From assembly GCA_003510895.1 (NCBI GenBank), contig DOKE01000017.1, positions 1 to 22,500 of the forward strand: DNA of 22,500 nucleotides, read 5' to 3'. Positions 7,078 through 15,155 of this stretch are shown here, in pieces. The stretch is from Candidatus Moraniibacteriota bacterium. GTDB taxonomy: Bacteria > Patescibacteriota > Minisyncoccia > Moranbacterales > GWC2-37-73. The notes under the pieces were generated by a model, which was not told where the DNA came from, made no database searches, and saw only the letters and a list, made by a program, of their open reading frames with translations. Position 1 is the stretch's first letter. Every line of letters begins with the position of its first letter. The position numbers and the translations under genes are program-made.

Positions 7078-7619
7078 CCGCTTTCGCTTTTCTTAGCTTC
7101 GATAAGTCCGCCTTCATAAACACAAACATAATAATCCCTATCGCCTTTAGTTAATTGGATTTGTATATTACCCGTGATAGCACCTCCATCATCATAAGGA
7201 ATTGCGTGTGGGATAGTGAAGTAAATGTCTTTCTTGCCTCCCGAAGCAGGAAAAGTTACGCCGTTTTTCAGAGAGTAATTTCCCAAAATATTTGACACAC
7301 CACCACTGTCATAATTTTTTGTATCTGATGAACAATTAGTTGTGGTATTATAATACATTTCATAATCATCAGTAGCAGCCGCACTAACATATATCCCCCA
7401 TCCGCAAACATTGTCTGATGCCTTCTTTCCGGTCAATGCGTTGTTTTGCGCTTCGCGGATAACCGCCATCAATTGATTGGCTTCGACTTGCAATTCTTTT
7501 TCTATTCTTCCTTGCGACATTGAAATAAGCGAAACAGTCAGCATAATTCCAACAATGGAAATCACTATCAAAAGTTCCACCAGTGTTACTCCTTTTCTAA
7601 ATCGCATAATCAATTTCAA
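7071..7619 (-). CDS. prepilin-like minor pilin (GspH/FimT-like)
   Basis: The 182-residue product has the class III signal RKG|VTLVELLIVISIVGIMLTVSLI. Val rather than Phe is at +1, Glu is at +5. The region ELQVEANQLMAVIREAQNNALTGK is typical of GspH/FimT proteins, and a C-terminal cysteine pair is present. Two starts are possible. TTG at 7619 overlaps the pilD stop in a TTGA arrangement. An in-frame ATG at 7607 gives a 6-residue leader. Neither has a clear Shine-Dalgarno sequence. Either start leaves the mature protein the same. Confidence 0.88.
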   Translation of the reverse strand: MKLIMRFRKGVTLVELLIVISIVGIMLTVSLISMSQGRIEKELQVEANQLMAVIREAQNNALTGKKASDNVCGWGIYVSAAATDDYEMYYNTTTNCSSDTKNYDSGGVSNILGNYSLKNGVTFPASGGKKDIYFTIPHAIPYDDGGAITGNIQIQLTKGDRDYYVCVYEGGLIEAKKSESGC

Positions 7620-8404
7620 ATTAAATAATAGATACTGGGAAATATTTCATAAATGAAAATTGCCAAGATTGTTCCAACCACCAAAAACGGCGCCAATGGA
7701 ACTTGACTTTTCATAGTTTTTTTCTTGAAAAAAACCAGCCCAATACTGAAAACCGATCCAATGGCAAAAGACAACGTCAACGCCATAAACAATTTTTCCC
7801 ATCCCACCACCAATCCGATCAAAAGTCCCACATAGGCATCGCCATAACCCATCCAGGTTTCTTTGGAAAAATGAGCCAGCGCGTAGAAAAACAAAAATGC
7901 TATCGCTCCGCCAATCGCTTTGTCCGCAAAACCCAAAGACAAAAATCTGGAAACCGGCTCAAGATATCCCAATTCGACAATAACAGCAAAAATCGCCGCC
8001 CACACCACGCCAACCCAAAGAACAATCATTGGAATTTCCATAAACTTCAAATCATAGAAAAATATCACCAGAAAAATCGAAAAAACCACCAAATAGAACA
8101 AAGCCTCCGGCCAAAGTTGAAAATTATTCAAATCGAAAAAATATTTTCCCACCAAGGCAAAAACTATTCCAGTCAAAAATTCCACCGCCGGATATTGCCA
8201 AGAAATTTTTCCCCGACAATCGCGACATTGAGCTTTGAGCAAAATAAAACTCAAAAGCGGAATGTTGTCATACCAGCGAATTTTCGATTTGCAATGCGGA
8301 CAATAGGATCGTCCCAAAATAGTTTCCGCCAATCTCAAACGATAGACCACCACATTCAAAAAACTTCCAACAATCAAACCAAGAATGAAAAAAATAATAA
8401 GCAT
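7616..8404 (-). CDS. pilD: type IV prepilin peptidase / leader peptidase
   Basis: PilD cuts the short basic leader from prepilins at the inner face of the membrane and methylates the new N terminus. The 262-residue product has the N-terminal cytoplasmic domain with a zinc-binding tetracysteine (C35PHC38 and C60RDC63) of full-length bifunctional enzymes, then a multi-span membrane region. The two catalytic aspartates are visible as Asp118 in FFYDLK and Asp189 in GYGDAYVG. Length is normal. It sits between the major pilin and the minor pilins it would process. Confidence 0.95.
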   Translation of the reverse strand: MLIIFFILGLIVGSFLNVVVYRLRLAETILGRSYCPHCKSKIRWYDNIPLLSFILLKAQCRDCRGKISWQYPAVEFLTGIVFALVGKYFFDLNNFQLWPEALFYLVVFSIFLVIFFYDLKFMEIPMIVLWVGVVWAAIFAVIVELGYLEPVSRFLSLGFADKAIGGAIAFLFFYALAHFSKETWMGYGDAYVGLLIGLVVGWEKLFMALTLSFAIGSVFSIGLVFFKKKTMKSQVPLAPFLVVGTILAIFIYEIFPSIYYLI

Positions 8405-8430
8405 AAAAATAAATTTAGGATTTTATCCGC

Positions 8431-8506
8431 CAAGCTCCCGCGCTGACCTTTGGGGAATGTCAAATAAAATTATTTTGAATTTTATCAAAGTCAGTATGGG
8501 AGCTTG
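8431..8506. other. large nested hairpin between pilA and pilD
   Basis: The outer arms caagctccc (8431-8439) and gggagcttg (8498-8506) pair perfectly over 9 bp. After a 3x3 internal loop a second helix pairs ctgac-tttg (8443-8452, one bulge) with caaagtcag (8486-8494). An inner AT helix pairs ataaaatt (8464-8471) with aattttat (8478-8485). There is no T run after it on either strand, so it does not look like an intrinsic terminator. Its end shares gcttg with the next hairpin, so the two structures compete there. Confidence 0.7.
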
Positions 8507-8536
8507 CCAATTCACCTAGGTGATTAATTGGCAAGC
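8502..8536. other. GC-capped hairpin downstream of pilA
   Basis: gcttgccaatt (8502-8512) pairs perfectly with aattggcaagc (8526-8536). The loop contains the palindrome CACCTAGGTG. It starts 17 bases after the pilA stop codon on the minus strand, with no T tract. A role as an mRNA 3'-end stabiliser or processing boundary is inference. Confidence 0.75.
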
Positions 8537-8552
8537 AAAGAAAACCTAACAA

Positions 8553-8981
8553 CTAACAACCTGCTGGAGCAAAAGTAACTTTTTCAGTAGATATTGTTGC
8601 ACCTGTGCATGTTCCAGGTCCATCTAACGCAATTGTAAAAGTAGGCACAGCTACTGCGCAAGTGGTAGTGGCTGTATATGTAACACCGCCTGATTCCGCT
8701 TTAAAATCAGCTGCTAATGGCAATGTTGATCCAACTGGACTAGAACATAAATCCGTAGCAACCGGATCGGCACCTGCATTAAATGTATTTGTTGTAGTAT
8801 CGCAACACATAACAACTGAAGCTTGTAAGCTAGATGCTGTAGCTTTAAAAGCTGCAGCATTTGCTTTTGTTCTTGCGCTGTTCAATGAAACCAACACGAT
8901 TGACGCCAAAATACCAATGATCGCGATAACGATCAAAAGTTCGATCAGCGTGAAACCCTTCATATTTTTAATTTTTTTCAT
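8553..8981 (-). CDS. pilA: major type IV pilin (prepilin)
   Basis: The 142-residue prepilin has leader MKKIKNMKG and then the textbook FTLIELLIVIAIIGILASIVLVSL helix, with Glu at +5. The mature protein is about 133 residues, as for small major pilins. It has six cysteines (59, 60, 79, 108, 125, 142), enough for three disulfides, including one at the very C terminus as in the disulfide-bounded D region of other pilins. The Thr/Ala/Ser-rich globular part is unlike the Lys/Ile/Phe-rich neighbours. It has a near-perfect Shine-Dalgarno AAAGGAGGT, unusual in this window, and is isolated by structured spacers of 148 and 253 bases, suggesting separate strong expression. The call as the major pilin rests on size and context. 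Confidence 0.92.
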   Translation of the reverse strand: MKKIKNMKGFTLIELLIVIAIIGILASIVLVSLNSARTKANAAAFKATASSLQASVVMCCDTTTNTFNAGADPVATDLCSSPVGSTLPLAADFKAESGGVTYTATTTCAVAVPTFTIALDGPGTCTGATISTEKVTFAPAGC

Positions 8982-8990
8982 ATTTTCACA

Positions 8991-8999
8991 CCTCCTTTC
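8991..8999 (-). promoter_or_regulatory. strong ribosome binding site of pilA
   Basis: GAAAGGAGG on the minus strand, 9 bases before the ATG. Most neighbours lack any Shine-Dalgarno sequence, so this fits high translation of the major pilin. Confidence 0.85.
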
Positions 9000-9001
9000 G
9001 C

Positions 9002-9038
9002 CAAATTTCCCAAAATCTTTGATTTTGTTGGAAATTTG
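9002..9038 (-). promoter_or_regulatory. perfect hairpin in the pilA leader next to the RBS
   Basis: Outer arms caaatttcc (9002-9010) and ggaaatttg (9030-9038) are perfect reverse complements. Inner arms caaaatc (9011-9017) and gattttg (9021-9027) continue the helix after a two-base bulge, leaving a 3-base loop. It ends about two bases from the Shine-Dalgarno sequence. It could stabilise the 5' end of pilA mRNA or act as a regulatory element (inference). Confidence 0.7.
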
Positions 9039-9075
9039 AGCGTCCCGTCAAATTCTATAACCTATCTTCAATTGC

Positions 9076-9104
9076 CTCGGACTAGCCGCAGGCGGAATTC
9101 CGAG
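9076..9104. other. GC-rich dyad in the pilA upstream region
   Basis: ctcgga (9076-9081) pairs with tccgag (9099-9104), enclosing gcc-gca-ggc. The overlapping palindrome cggaattccg is also present. The surrounding 9072-9160 segment is clearly more GC-rich than other intergenic DNA here and contains no ORF. No convincing promoter could be placed in 9039-9234, although pilA needs one somewhere upstream. Confidence 0.45.
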
Positions 9105-9234
9105 CCTACGCCTTGGTTTACCGCTGGCATTATTCGGAATTTTTACGGGGCTGCCTCAAAATTCGCAAAATCATCAATTTTCAAGAAACCTTTTTAATTT
9201 TTACTTATCTCTAAACTTTCGTTTGTCTTTTTTA

Positions 9235-10452
9235 TTAACTAATATTGTTGGTTATTTCATATATCGGCATCAGAATGGCGAAAACTAAAATCGCCACGCC
9301 AATTCCCAGGATAACAATCAAAATCGGTTCAATGAGTGACATCATGTTTTTTGTAAACCGGTCCACTTCCTGATCATAGAAATAAGAAATACTTTTCAAA
9401 ACATCACTGGTTTTTCCCGATTCTTCTCCGATTTTTATCATCTTGGGAACAATTGACGGAAATTGATCATATTTTGCCAAAACACTCGCCATCGAACCGC
9501 CTTTTTTCACTTCCTCCGCCGCCAAATTCACAATTTTTTGATATACACTATTGCCAATAATAGAACCGGTTATCGACAACGCTTCCACAATAGGAATTCC
9601 TCCGGACAACAGCACCGACAAATTTTCGGAAAATCTGGCTACATAGACAAAGCGAAACATTTTTCCTATGATTGGCAATTTTATTCGATAGTGATCCAAT
9701 TCTTCTTTTCCGTCTTCAGTTTTTGTGTAATAAATAATTCCCACAATGGCAGCTACCATCACCGTCAACACAGCCCACCAATATGACTGCATAAAATCAC
9801 CGATATTAATAATCAGTCGAGTGTACCAAGGAATGTTCACTTTCATTTCAGAAAAAATGCTGGTTAGTTTTGGCAAAATAATTGTGAAGACCAAAAAACC
9901 TATTGTAACAGCAGCGGCCATAACAAACCCCGGATACAAAAGCGCGCCTTTTATTTTGGAAGTCAGTTGATAGTTTTTTTCCGTATTGTCGGCAATGAAA
10001 GTTATGGAACGTTGCAAATTTCCGGAAACTTCTCCCGCTCTTATCATATTGATCATAATCGGAGAAAAAACATCCGGATGCTTTCCCATTCCTTCGGAGA
10101 GAGGCAAACCATCTTCCACTTCTTCAATAATTTCCAAAAGAACAGTTCCCAGGAATTTATTTTCCGTTTGTTCTTCAATCGCTTTCAAAGACGCCACAAT
10201 AGAAACCTTCGCCTCAACCAAAGTTGCCAACTGACGAAAGAAAACCACCAATTCTTGCGGCTTGATTCCCTCCCAGCTTTTTTCTATTTTTCTGATCACG
10301 GAAGAAAAAGAATTTTCCTCAACTCTTTCCAAGCTGATAGGAATCAACCCTTTGTCTTGCAAAATTGTAACAGCGTCATCTTGACTGAAAGACTCAATTT
10401 TTCCTTCTCGCAATTCTCCGTCTGAATTTTTGGCCTTAAAATAAAATTTCAT
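9235..10452 (-). CDS. pilC: type IV pilus inner-membrane core protein
   Basis: PilC (GspF family) is the membrane platform on which the PilB and PilT motors act. The 405-residue protein has the normal length, a N-terminal segment (residues 1-60), and two GspF repeats that begin FFRQLATLVEAKVSIVASLKAI (about 71-92) and RFSENLSVLLSGGIPIVEALSI (about 273-294). Each is followed by conserved signatures (GLPLSEGM, MIRAGEVSGNL; MIKIGEESGKTSDVL). Three membrane spans are visible at about 171-195, 223-242 and 371-398. It follows pilT by 31 bases and completes the motor-platform block of the operon. Confidence 0.96.
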   Translation of the reverse strand: MKFYFKAKNSDGELREGKIESFSQDDAVTILQDKGLIPISLERVEENSFSSVIRKIEKSWEGIKPQELVVFFRQLATLVEAKVSIVASLKAIEEQTENKFLGTVLLEIIEEVEDGLPLSEGMGKHPDVFSPIMINMIRAGEVSGNLQRSITFIADNTEKNYQLTSKIKGALLYPGFVMAAAVTIGFLVFTIILPKLTSIFSEMKVNIPWYTRLIINIGDFMQSYWWAVLTVMVAAIVGIIYYTKTEDGKEELDHYRIKLPIIGKMFRFVYVARFSENLSVLLSGGIPIVEALSITGSIIGNSVYQKIVNLAAEEVKKGGSMASVLAKYDQFPSIVPKMIKIGEESGKTSDVLKSISYFYDQEVDRFTKNMMSLIEPILIVILGIGVAILVFAILMPIYEITNNIS

Positions 10453-10483
10453 AAAATTTTTCTTTTGAACTTCCTAACTTTTT

Positions 10484-11566
10484 TTATTTATTTTTTCCGA
10501 TCAATATTTGAAAATATTCCCTGTTGTCCGCGTAGACAAATGCGTCATCAGCGGTTATCAATCCTCTTTGAACCAAATTAGCCAATGATTTATCCAAGGA
10601 AACCATTCCGTTTTTGATGCTGGTTTCAATCACCGACGGAATTTGATAGGACTTGTTTTCCCGAATCAAATTTTCAATCGCATTATTTTTAATCATAATT
10701 TCAAGCGCTGGAATTCTTCCTCCTCCCACTTTGGGAACCAAGCGTTGTGAAACCACTCCCAACAAAACACTGGCCAATTGAGAACGCACTTGATTTTGTT
10801 GATGAGCCGGAAAAACATCCACGATACGATCAACTGTTTGCGCGGCATCATTGGTGTGAAGAGTGGCAATAATCAAATGTCCGGTTTCTGCCGCCGTCAT
10901 CGCCGTGCTGATAGTATCCAAATCTCGAAGCTCTCCAATCAAAACCACATTGGCGTCTTCTCGAAAAACAGCTCTCAATCCATCACTGAAAGATTTCGTA
11001 TCACGCCCAACCTCTCTTTGATTTATGATACACCTATCTTGTTCGTATAAATATTCAATCGGATCTTCAATGGTGATTATATGTTTGTCTTCGTTGTGAT
11101 TTAAAAAATCCAACAAAGCAGCCGAGGTGGTTGTTTTTCCGTGACCGACAGGACCAGTAACTAAAAGCAAGCCTTGAGAAAAATGCATAAATTCATACAA
11201 CGCCGGCGGCAAACCCAATTCATCCAAACTTCTTATTTTTCCCGTGATCAAACGCATTGCCAAACTCAAATTTCCTTTCTGATAAAAAACATTTACTCTG
11301 AATCTGGCTTTGTCGTCAAAATTATAGGAAAAATCCACCTGACCTTTTTCCGCAACCTCTTTTTTGTTATCTTCGGACATTATGACATCAGCCAAGGCTT
11401 TGGTGTCTTCGGCGGATAAAATATTCTCTTGCGTCAATGGATAGAGTTTTCCATCCGATCTCAATGTCGGATATCTTCCCACCACCAAATGCAAATCAGA
11501 AGCATTTTGCTGAGCGACTATTCGCAGAAGATTTTTTATTTTCTGTTCGCTGTGAATTGTTGACAT
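10484..11566 (-). CDS. pilT: pilus retraction ATPase
   Basis: PilT is the hexameric ATPase that disassembles the pilus from the base and powers twitching and DNA uptake. The 360-residue product has the N-terminal PAS-like domain (ASDLHLVVG), Walker A GPVGHGKTT (138-146), the Asp box ITIEDPIEYLY, Walker B VVLIGELRD (207-215), the His box (MTAAETGHLIIATLHT) and the C-terminal AIENLIRE motif that is diagnostic for PilT over PilB. Walker A departs from the common GPTGSGKST by Val and His. It has its own promoter inside the end of the receiver gene, so retraction can be expressed apart from pilB. Confidence 0.95.
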   Translation of the reverse strand: MSTIHSEQKIKNLLRIVAQQNASDLHLVVGRYPTLRSDGKLYPLTQENILSAEDTKALADVIMSEDNKKEVAEKGQVDFSYNFDDKARFRVNVFYQKGNLSLAMRLITGKIRSLDELGLPPALYEFMHFSQGLLLVTGPVGHGKTTTSAALLDFLNHNEDKHIITIEDPIEYLYEQDRCIINQREVGRDTKSFSDGLRAVFREDANVVLIGELRDLDTISTAMTAAETGHLIIATLHTNDAAQTVDRIVDVFPAHQQNQVRSQLASVLLGVVSQRLVPKVGGGRIPALEIMIKNNAIENLIRENKSYQIPSVIETSIKNGMVSLDKSLANLVQRGLITADDAFVYADNREYFQILIGKNK

Positions 11567-11607
11567 TTTATTTTTATTTTATGCAAAAAAACATTTTCGA
11601 TATTTAA

Positions 11608-11636
11608 ATTATACCAAAAATTTACTTATTTAACAA
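11608..11636 (-). promoter_or_regulatory. internal promoter for pilT (and pilC)
   Basis: On the minus strand TTGTTA (11631-11636), a 17-bp spacer and an extended -10 TGG-TATAAT (-10 at 11608-11613, perfect). The -35 lies within the 3' end of the receiver gene. Confidence 0.65.
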
Positions 11637-11999
11637 AGTGTTTATTTTTTCAACCACTTCCGAAGGAGTAAAATGCGATTTAATCAGATAGTCATTCACT
11701 CCCAAACTGGCAGCATCCGTCACTCTTTCCCTGTCTGACAAATTAGAAAGCATAATCACCGGAATATTTTTCAATGTTTCTTGTTTCTTTATTTCTTTCA
11801 AAAAATCCATTCCATCCATATATGGCATCACAATGTCCAGCAAAATTAAATCCGGGATAAAACCGTTTATTTTTTTCATAGCATCCAAACCATTCTCCGC
11901 TGACACGACATCAAATCCCTCTCCTGACAATTTTGTTTGATATATATCTCGTATGAAAATATCATCCTCTACCAACAAAATTTTCTTTTTTTCCGACAT
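11622..11999 (-). CDS. single-domain CheY-like response regulator
   Basis: The 125-residue product is a receiver domain with no output domain. It has the acidic pair at Asp12/Asp13, the phosphoacceptor Asp55 in LILLDIVMPYMDG, the Ser85 switch in VIMLSN and the invariant Lys107 in YLIKSHF. Such stand-alone receivers (PilG/PilH, CheY) act by binding a partner once phosphorylated. Its place between pilB and pilT suggests control of the motors, possibly of extension versus retraction (inference). No histidine kinase is encoded in the window. Confidence 0.93.
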   Translation of the reverse strand: MSEKKKILLVEDDIFIRDIYQTKLSGEGFDVVSAENGLDAMKKINGFIPDLILLDIVMPYMDGMDFLKEIKKQETLKNIPVIMLSNLSDRERVTDAASLGVNDYLIKSHFTPSEVVEKINTLLNK

Positions 12000-12025
12000 A
12001 TTTTTGAAATTAAAAATTATTCTGA

Positions 12026-13741
12026 TTATTGATCTTCTGTATCCCCGCCAATAGTGAGCGTCCCCTTGGTCACTCTTTCGACTTCGGAAAGAGTGGTAAG
12101 TCCCAAAAGCGCTTTAAAAATTCCATCCTGACGAATCGTCACCATCTTGTTATTTTTCACATAATTACTGATATTATTATCCATATCGTCTTTGGAAGAA
12201 ATAATTTCCCGAAGGTCATCATTTATTTCCAAAGCTTCATAGATGGCAACTCTTCCCTTATACCCGCTGCCCCCGCATTCTTCGCAACCTTTGCCGTGAT
12301 AAAATTTCAATCCATCCGCAATATTAACTCCATATTTTTCAACTTCAACAGATTCCACCTCTCCAATTTCCCTTTTTATTTCTTTCATTGTAGCCTCAGG
12401 AATATGTTCTTCTTCTTTGCATTTTTTGCAAATAACGCGCACGAGTCTTTGCGCAGCCACCACCTGCAAAGAAGATGACAAAAGAAAAGGTTCGATTCCC
12501 ATATCCACCAAACGAGGAATAGCTCCGACAGAACTGTTGGTGTGCAATGTTGAAAAAACCAAATGCCCAGTGAGAGCGGCGTGTATCGACAACTCCGCCG
12601 TTTCACTGTCTCGAATTTCTCCTACCATTATAACATTCGGATCCTGACGCAAAATTGATCGCAAACCATTAGCAAAAGTATATCCTATTTCCGGCTTTAT
12701 CTGACTTTGATTTATTCCTTCGATTGAATATTCCACCGGATCCTCTAATGTGACAATATTTCTCTCATCTCCATTTAGTATTTGCAAAAACGCATACAAA
12801 GTTGTGGACTTTCCGCTTCCCGTCGGTCCGGTAATCAAGATTATTCCGTAAGGATTTTTTATATTTTTTTTCAAAATTTCCTTGCTTTTTCCTAAAAGAC
12901 CCAATGATTCTAAGCTAACAGATTTGTCCTCTGAATTCAAAATACGCATAACAACTTTTTCTCCATCGACAACCGGAAAAGTTGAAACGCGAAAATCAAT
13001 ATCACTTTCATCATTGACACTAAATCTTCCGTCTTGCGGTTTTCTTTTTTCGTCAATTTTCAAATTTGAAAGTATTTTTATTCTGGAAACCATCGCCATT
13101 CCAACTTCTCGAGGAACAGTCAAAGATGAATGCAAAACTCCGTCCACGCGAAATCTCACTCGATATTCTTTTTTGTCCAATGGTTCAATATGAATATCAC
13201 TGGCTTTTCCATCAATCGCATGCCGAATCACCACACTAAGCAATTTAGTCACCGGAGCATCTTGAATCACTTCTTCGTGAGCATTCTTGCCGGACACTTT
13301 TCTCTCGCCATCCAGAACAATGTCGTCATCTTGAAGCGATCTAGCTGCGTCCTGAACAACCTTTTCCGTATTCAAAGAATATTGCCGCATCATTTCCTCA
13401 AAAACATCGGGGGGAACCAAATAAATCTCAAATGTTATTTTTCTGTTTTCTGAAATAAAACGCAAAATATTAAGAGCCTCGAAATCTCTTGGATCAACCA
13501 TCGCCACTTTAGCATCACTTCCTTTCTTTTCAAAAATAACCATCTTGAACTTGCTTGCCACTTCTTCCGTTATGATGCCAAGAGTTTCTCTGTTTATTTT
13601 CTTGGGAGCATTTTCTAAATAAGAAACGCCCAATTCTTGAGATTTTTTCTCCCAATCATCCACTGCAACAACATTTCCGACAACCGGCGCAACATCAACC
13701 GCAACATCCTCCGTCGGATTATTTTTAACCGAATTTTCCAT
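12026..13741 (-). CDS. pilB: pilus extension ATPase
   Basis: PilB (GspE family) drives pilus assembly. The 571-residue protein has an N-terminal MshEN-like domain (about 34-122), then the ATPase core: SDIHIEP, Walker A GPTGSGKST (305-313), Asp box VTLEDPVEYSI, Walker B VIMVGEIRD (370-378), His box (HAALTGHLVFSTLHT) and a C-terminal tetracysteine zinc site (C438KKC441, C486EEC489) followed by GSGYKGRVAIYE, typical of PilB and absent from PilT. Length is normal. It starts 3 bases after the pilO stop. Confidence 0.96.
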   Translation of the reverse strand: MENSVKNNPTEDVAVDVAPVVGNVVAVDDWEKKSQELGVSYLENAPKKINRETLGIITEEVASKFKMVIFEKKGSDAKVAMVDPRDFEALNILRFISENRKITFEIYLVPPDVFEEMMRQYSLNTEKVVQDAARSLQDDDIVLDGERKVSGKNAHEEVIQDAPVTKLLSVVIRHAIDGKASDIHIEPLDKKEYRVRFRVDGVLHSSLTVPREVGMAMVSRIKILSNLKIDEKRKPQDGRFSVNDESDIDFRVSTFPVVDGEKVVMRILNSEDKSVSLESLGLLGKSKEILKKNIKNPYGIILITGPTGSGKSTTLYAFLQILNGDERNIVTLEDPVEYSIEGINQSQIKPEIGYTFANGLRSILRQDPNVIMVGEIRDSETAELSIHAALTGHLVFSTLHTNSSVGAIPRLVDMGIEPFLLSSSLQVVAAQRLVRVICKKCKEEEHIPEATMKEIKREIGEVESVEVEKYGVNIADGLKFYHGKGCEECGGSGYKGRVAIYEALEINDDLREIISSKDDMDNNISNYVKNNKMVTIRQDGIFKALLGLTTLSEVERVTKGTLTIGGDTEDQ

Positions 13742-13744
13742 ATT

Positions 13745-14527
13745 TTACAAAGAGATAAATGGATTATTTCTTCCCGCTTCCCCGTCATCAATTTTCAACG
13801 CGCTCAAACCTGAGGAAACAAACTGCTTGGCTTTTTCAACTTTGCTGAAATCCAAATTTTCTTGATCAAAAACTTTGTCCGCGTATCTTCTGGAAGATTT
13901 AATTTCATTTAGGTAATAAAAACTATTATTAATTTCGGCTGTAATTATATCCAATTCAACGTCTTGTTCCTCACCTTCATTATTCTCGGCCTGGCTCGGT
14001 TTCATATTGATCGTTTCAATATTATTCAGCAATTCCATCTTCATAATCTTTTCAATAAAAACTTTCACATCAGCATATGAACCAATCGCTATAATCTTGG
14101 AAGAAACACTTTTCTTGGCAACTGATTCAGTCGCTTTCCCTTTTATCCCATTTTGTGATAAAAACTCATCCTCATCAAGAGCTGAAGCGCCATTTATTTT
14201 ACTAACAGAATCACCTATATTGAAGTCTAACAAAACCACATTGGAAGACTTGGCCAAATAATTGATTTGGTCGATTATGTTTTCTTCCTGTCTGTTTTTA
14301 GGAAAATATTTTTTAACAAAATTTTCCTTCTCGCTTTCCGCTGTCAATCCCTCGTTTATTTTTCTGATATTGTTCTTTTTTTGTTCAATGGATTGCAAAA
14401 GATTCTTGTTTTCTTCATTCTTTTTTCTTACTTCTCTAAAAGAACCGATTTCAGGCCAAATATAATTTATGAAAATAACAACTGATATCACCAGCATTAT
14501 CGGAAAAAATAATGTTTTTAGTCTCAT
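13745..14527 (-). CDS. pilO: PilO-like alignment subcomplex protein
   Basis: PilO-type proteins form an inner-membrane heterodimer with PilN that links PilM to the pilus base. This 260-residue product has a single N-terminal span (residues 7-26), a Lys/Glu/Asn-rich coiled coil (about 30-75) and a beta/alpha globular domain (about 80-190), which is the family plan. Sequence motifs are weak, so the name rests on fold plan, size and position between pilN and pilB. The C-terminal 50 residues (RRYADKVFDQENLDFSKVEKAK) extend past the globular domain. Conservation should be low, as is usual for PilO. Confidence 0.8.
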   Translation of the reverse strand: MRLKTLFFPIMLVISVVIFINYIWPEIGSFREVRKKNEENKNLLQSIEQKKNNIRKINEGLTAESEKENFVKKYFPKNRQEENIIDQINYLAKSSNVVLLDFNIGDSVSKINGASALDEDEFLSQNGIKGKATESVAKKSVSSKIIAIGSYADVKVFIEKIMKMELLNNIETINMKPSQAENNEGEEQDVELDIITAEINNSFYYLNEIKSSRRYADKVFDQENLDFSKVEKAKQFVSSGLSALKIDDGEAGRNNPFISL

Positions 14528-14579
14528 CTTTTTAAATTTCTATTTGCCGATTTCAATTTGAAAACCGGAAAATGAAAAA

Positions 14580-15128
14580 TTATTTTTTATCTTTATTTAA
14601 ATAAGCGTCGATCTTAAATTCAATTTTTTGTTCCACTTTTTTAACATCCATCACCACAACATCTCGAAACATTGCATCATTCTTGAGACTCAACACTTGC
14701 TTGGCGACTTTCAAGAAATCATCTGATTCAAAAGTCATACTGCTTTTCACTCCCTTTTCCGCATCAATTTCATAATCATAAACAGTCATTTTGACGCCTT
14801 TCACCATATCCTTTTCAATCGCCTGAAAAATCTCTATCACATTAATTTTAGAAGAAATATTTTTGTCTATAAAATCAGTCCTATCAACAAAATCAATAAC
14901 GCGATCAACATCTCCTCCAGAAAAAGAACTTGTCATTTCTTCCACTTTTTTGTTCAGATCTTCGTTTGTTTTTCTAAAATTATTATTAGTTAATTTCAGA
15001 CCTACAAAAATCAACAGAGTTATCAGAAGGACGCCGACAGACCAAAAAAGTGTGCCACCGAAAAAATCGCTTTTTTTTGACTTTTTCAGCAAGTCGTCAG
15101 GATTCTGATAAAGATTTATATTCGCCAT
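14580..15128 (-). CDS. pilN: PilN-like alignment subcomplex protein
   Basis: PilN binds PilM through a short cytoplasmic N-terminal motif and dimerises with PilO. The 182-residue product starts MANINLYQN, close to the PilN INL motif that docks in the PilM groove. A membrane span follows (about 26-46), then a coiled coil (about 50-70), then a ferredoxin-like globular region. It lies 27 bases after pilM and 52 before pilO. The order pilM-N-O supports the call. Confidence 0.85.
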   Translation of the reverse strand: MANINLYQNPDDLLKKSKKSDFFGGTLFWSVGVLLITLLIFVGLKLTNNNFRKTNEDLNKKVEEMTSSFSGGDVDRVIDFVDRTDFIDKNISSKINVIEIFQAIEKDMVKGVKMTVYDYEIDAEKGVKSSMTFESDDFLKVAKQVLSLKNDAMFRDVVVMDVKKVEQKIEFKIDAYLNKDKK

Positions 15129-15155
15129 TTTTTTAAAAAAATAATTACTTGAAAA

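Noticed and set aside
7703..8446. 247-residue plus-strand ORF opposite pilD
   Set aside because: Antisense shadow of pilD; Gln/His/Lys/Asn-rich with no hydrophobic or motif structure, and it runs into the hairpin region.
8441..8466. TTGACA on the minus strand at about 8461-8466 as a pilD promoter
   Set aside because: No -10 at 16-18 bp spacing; the nearest TAAAAT is about 32 bp away.
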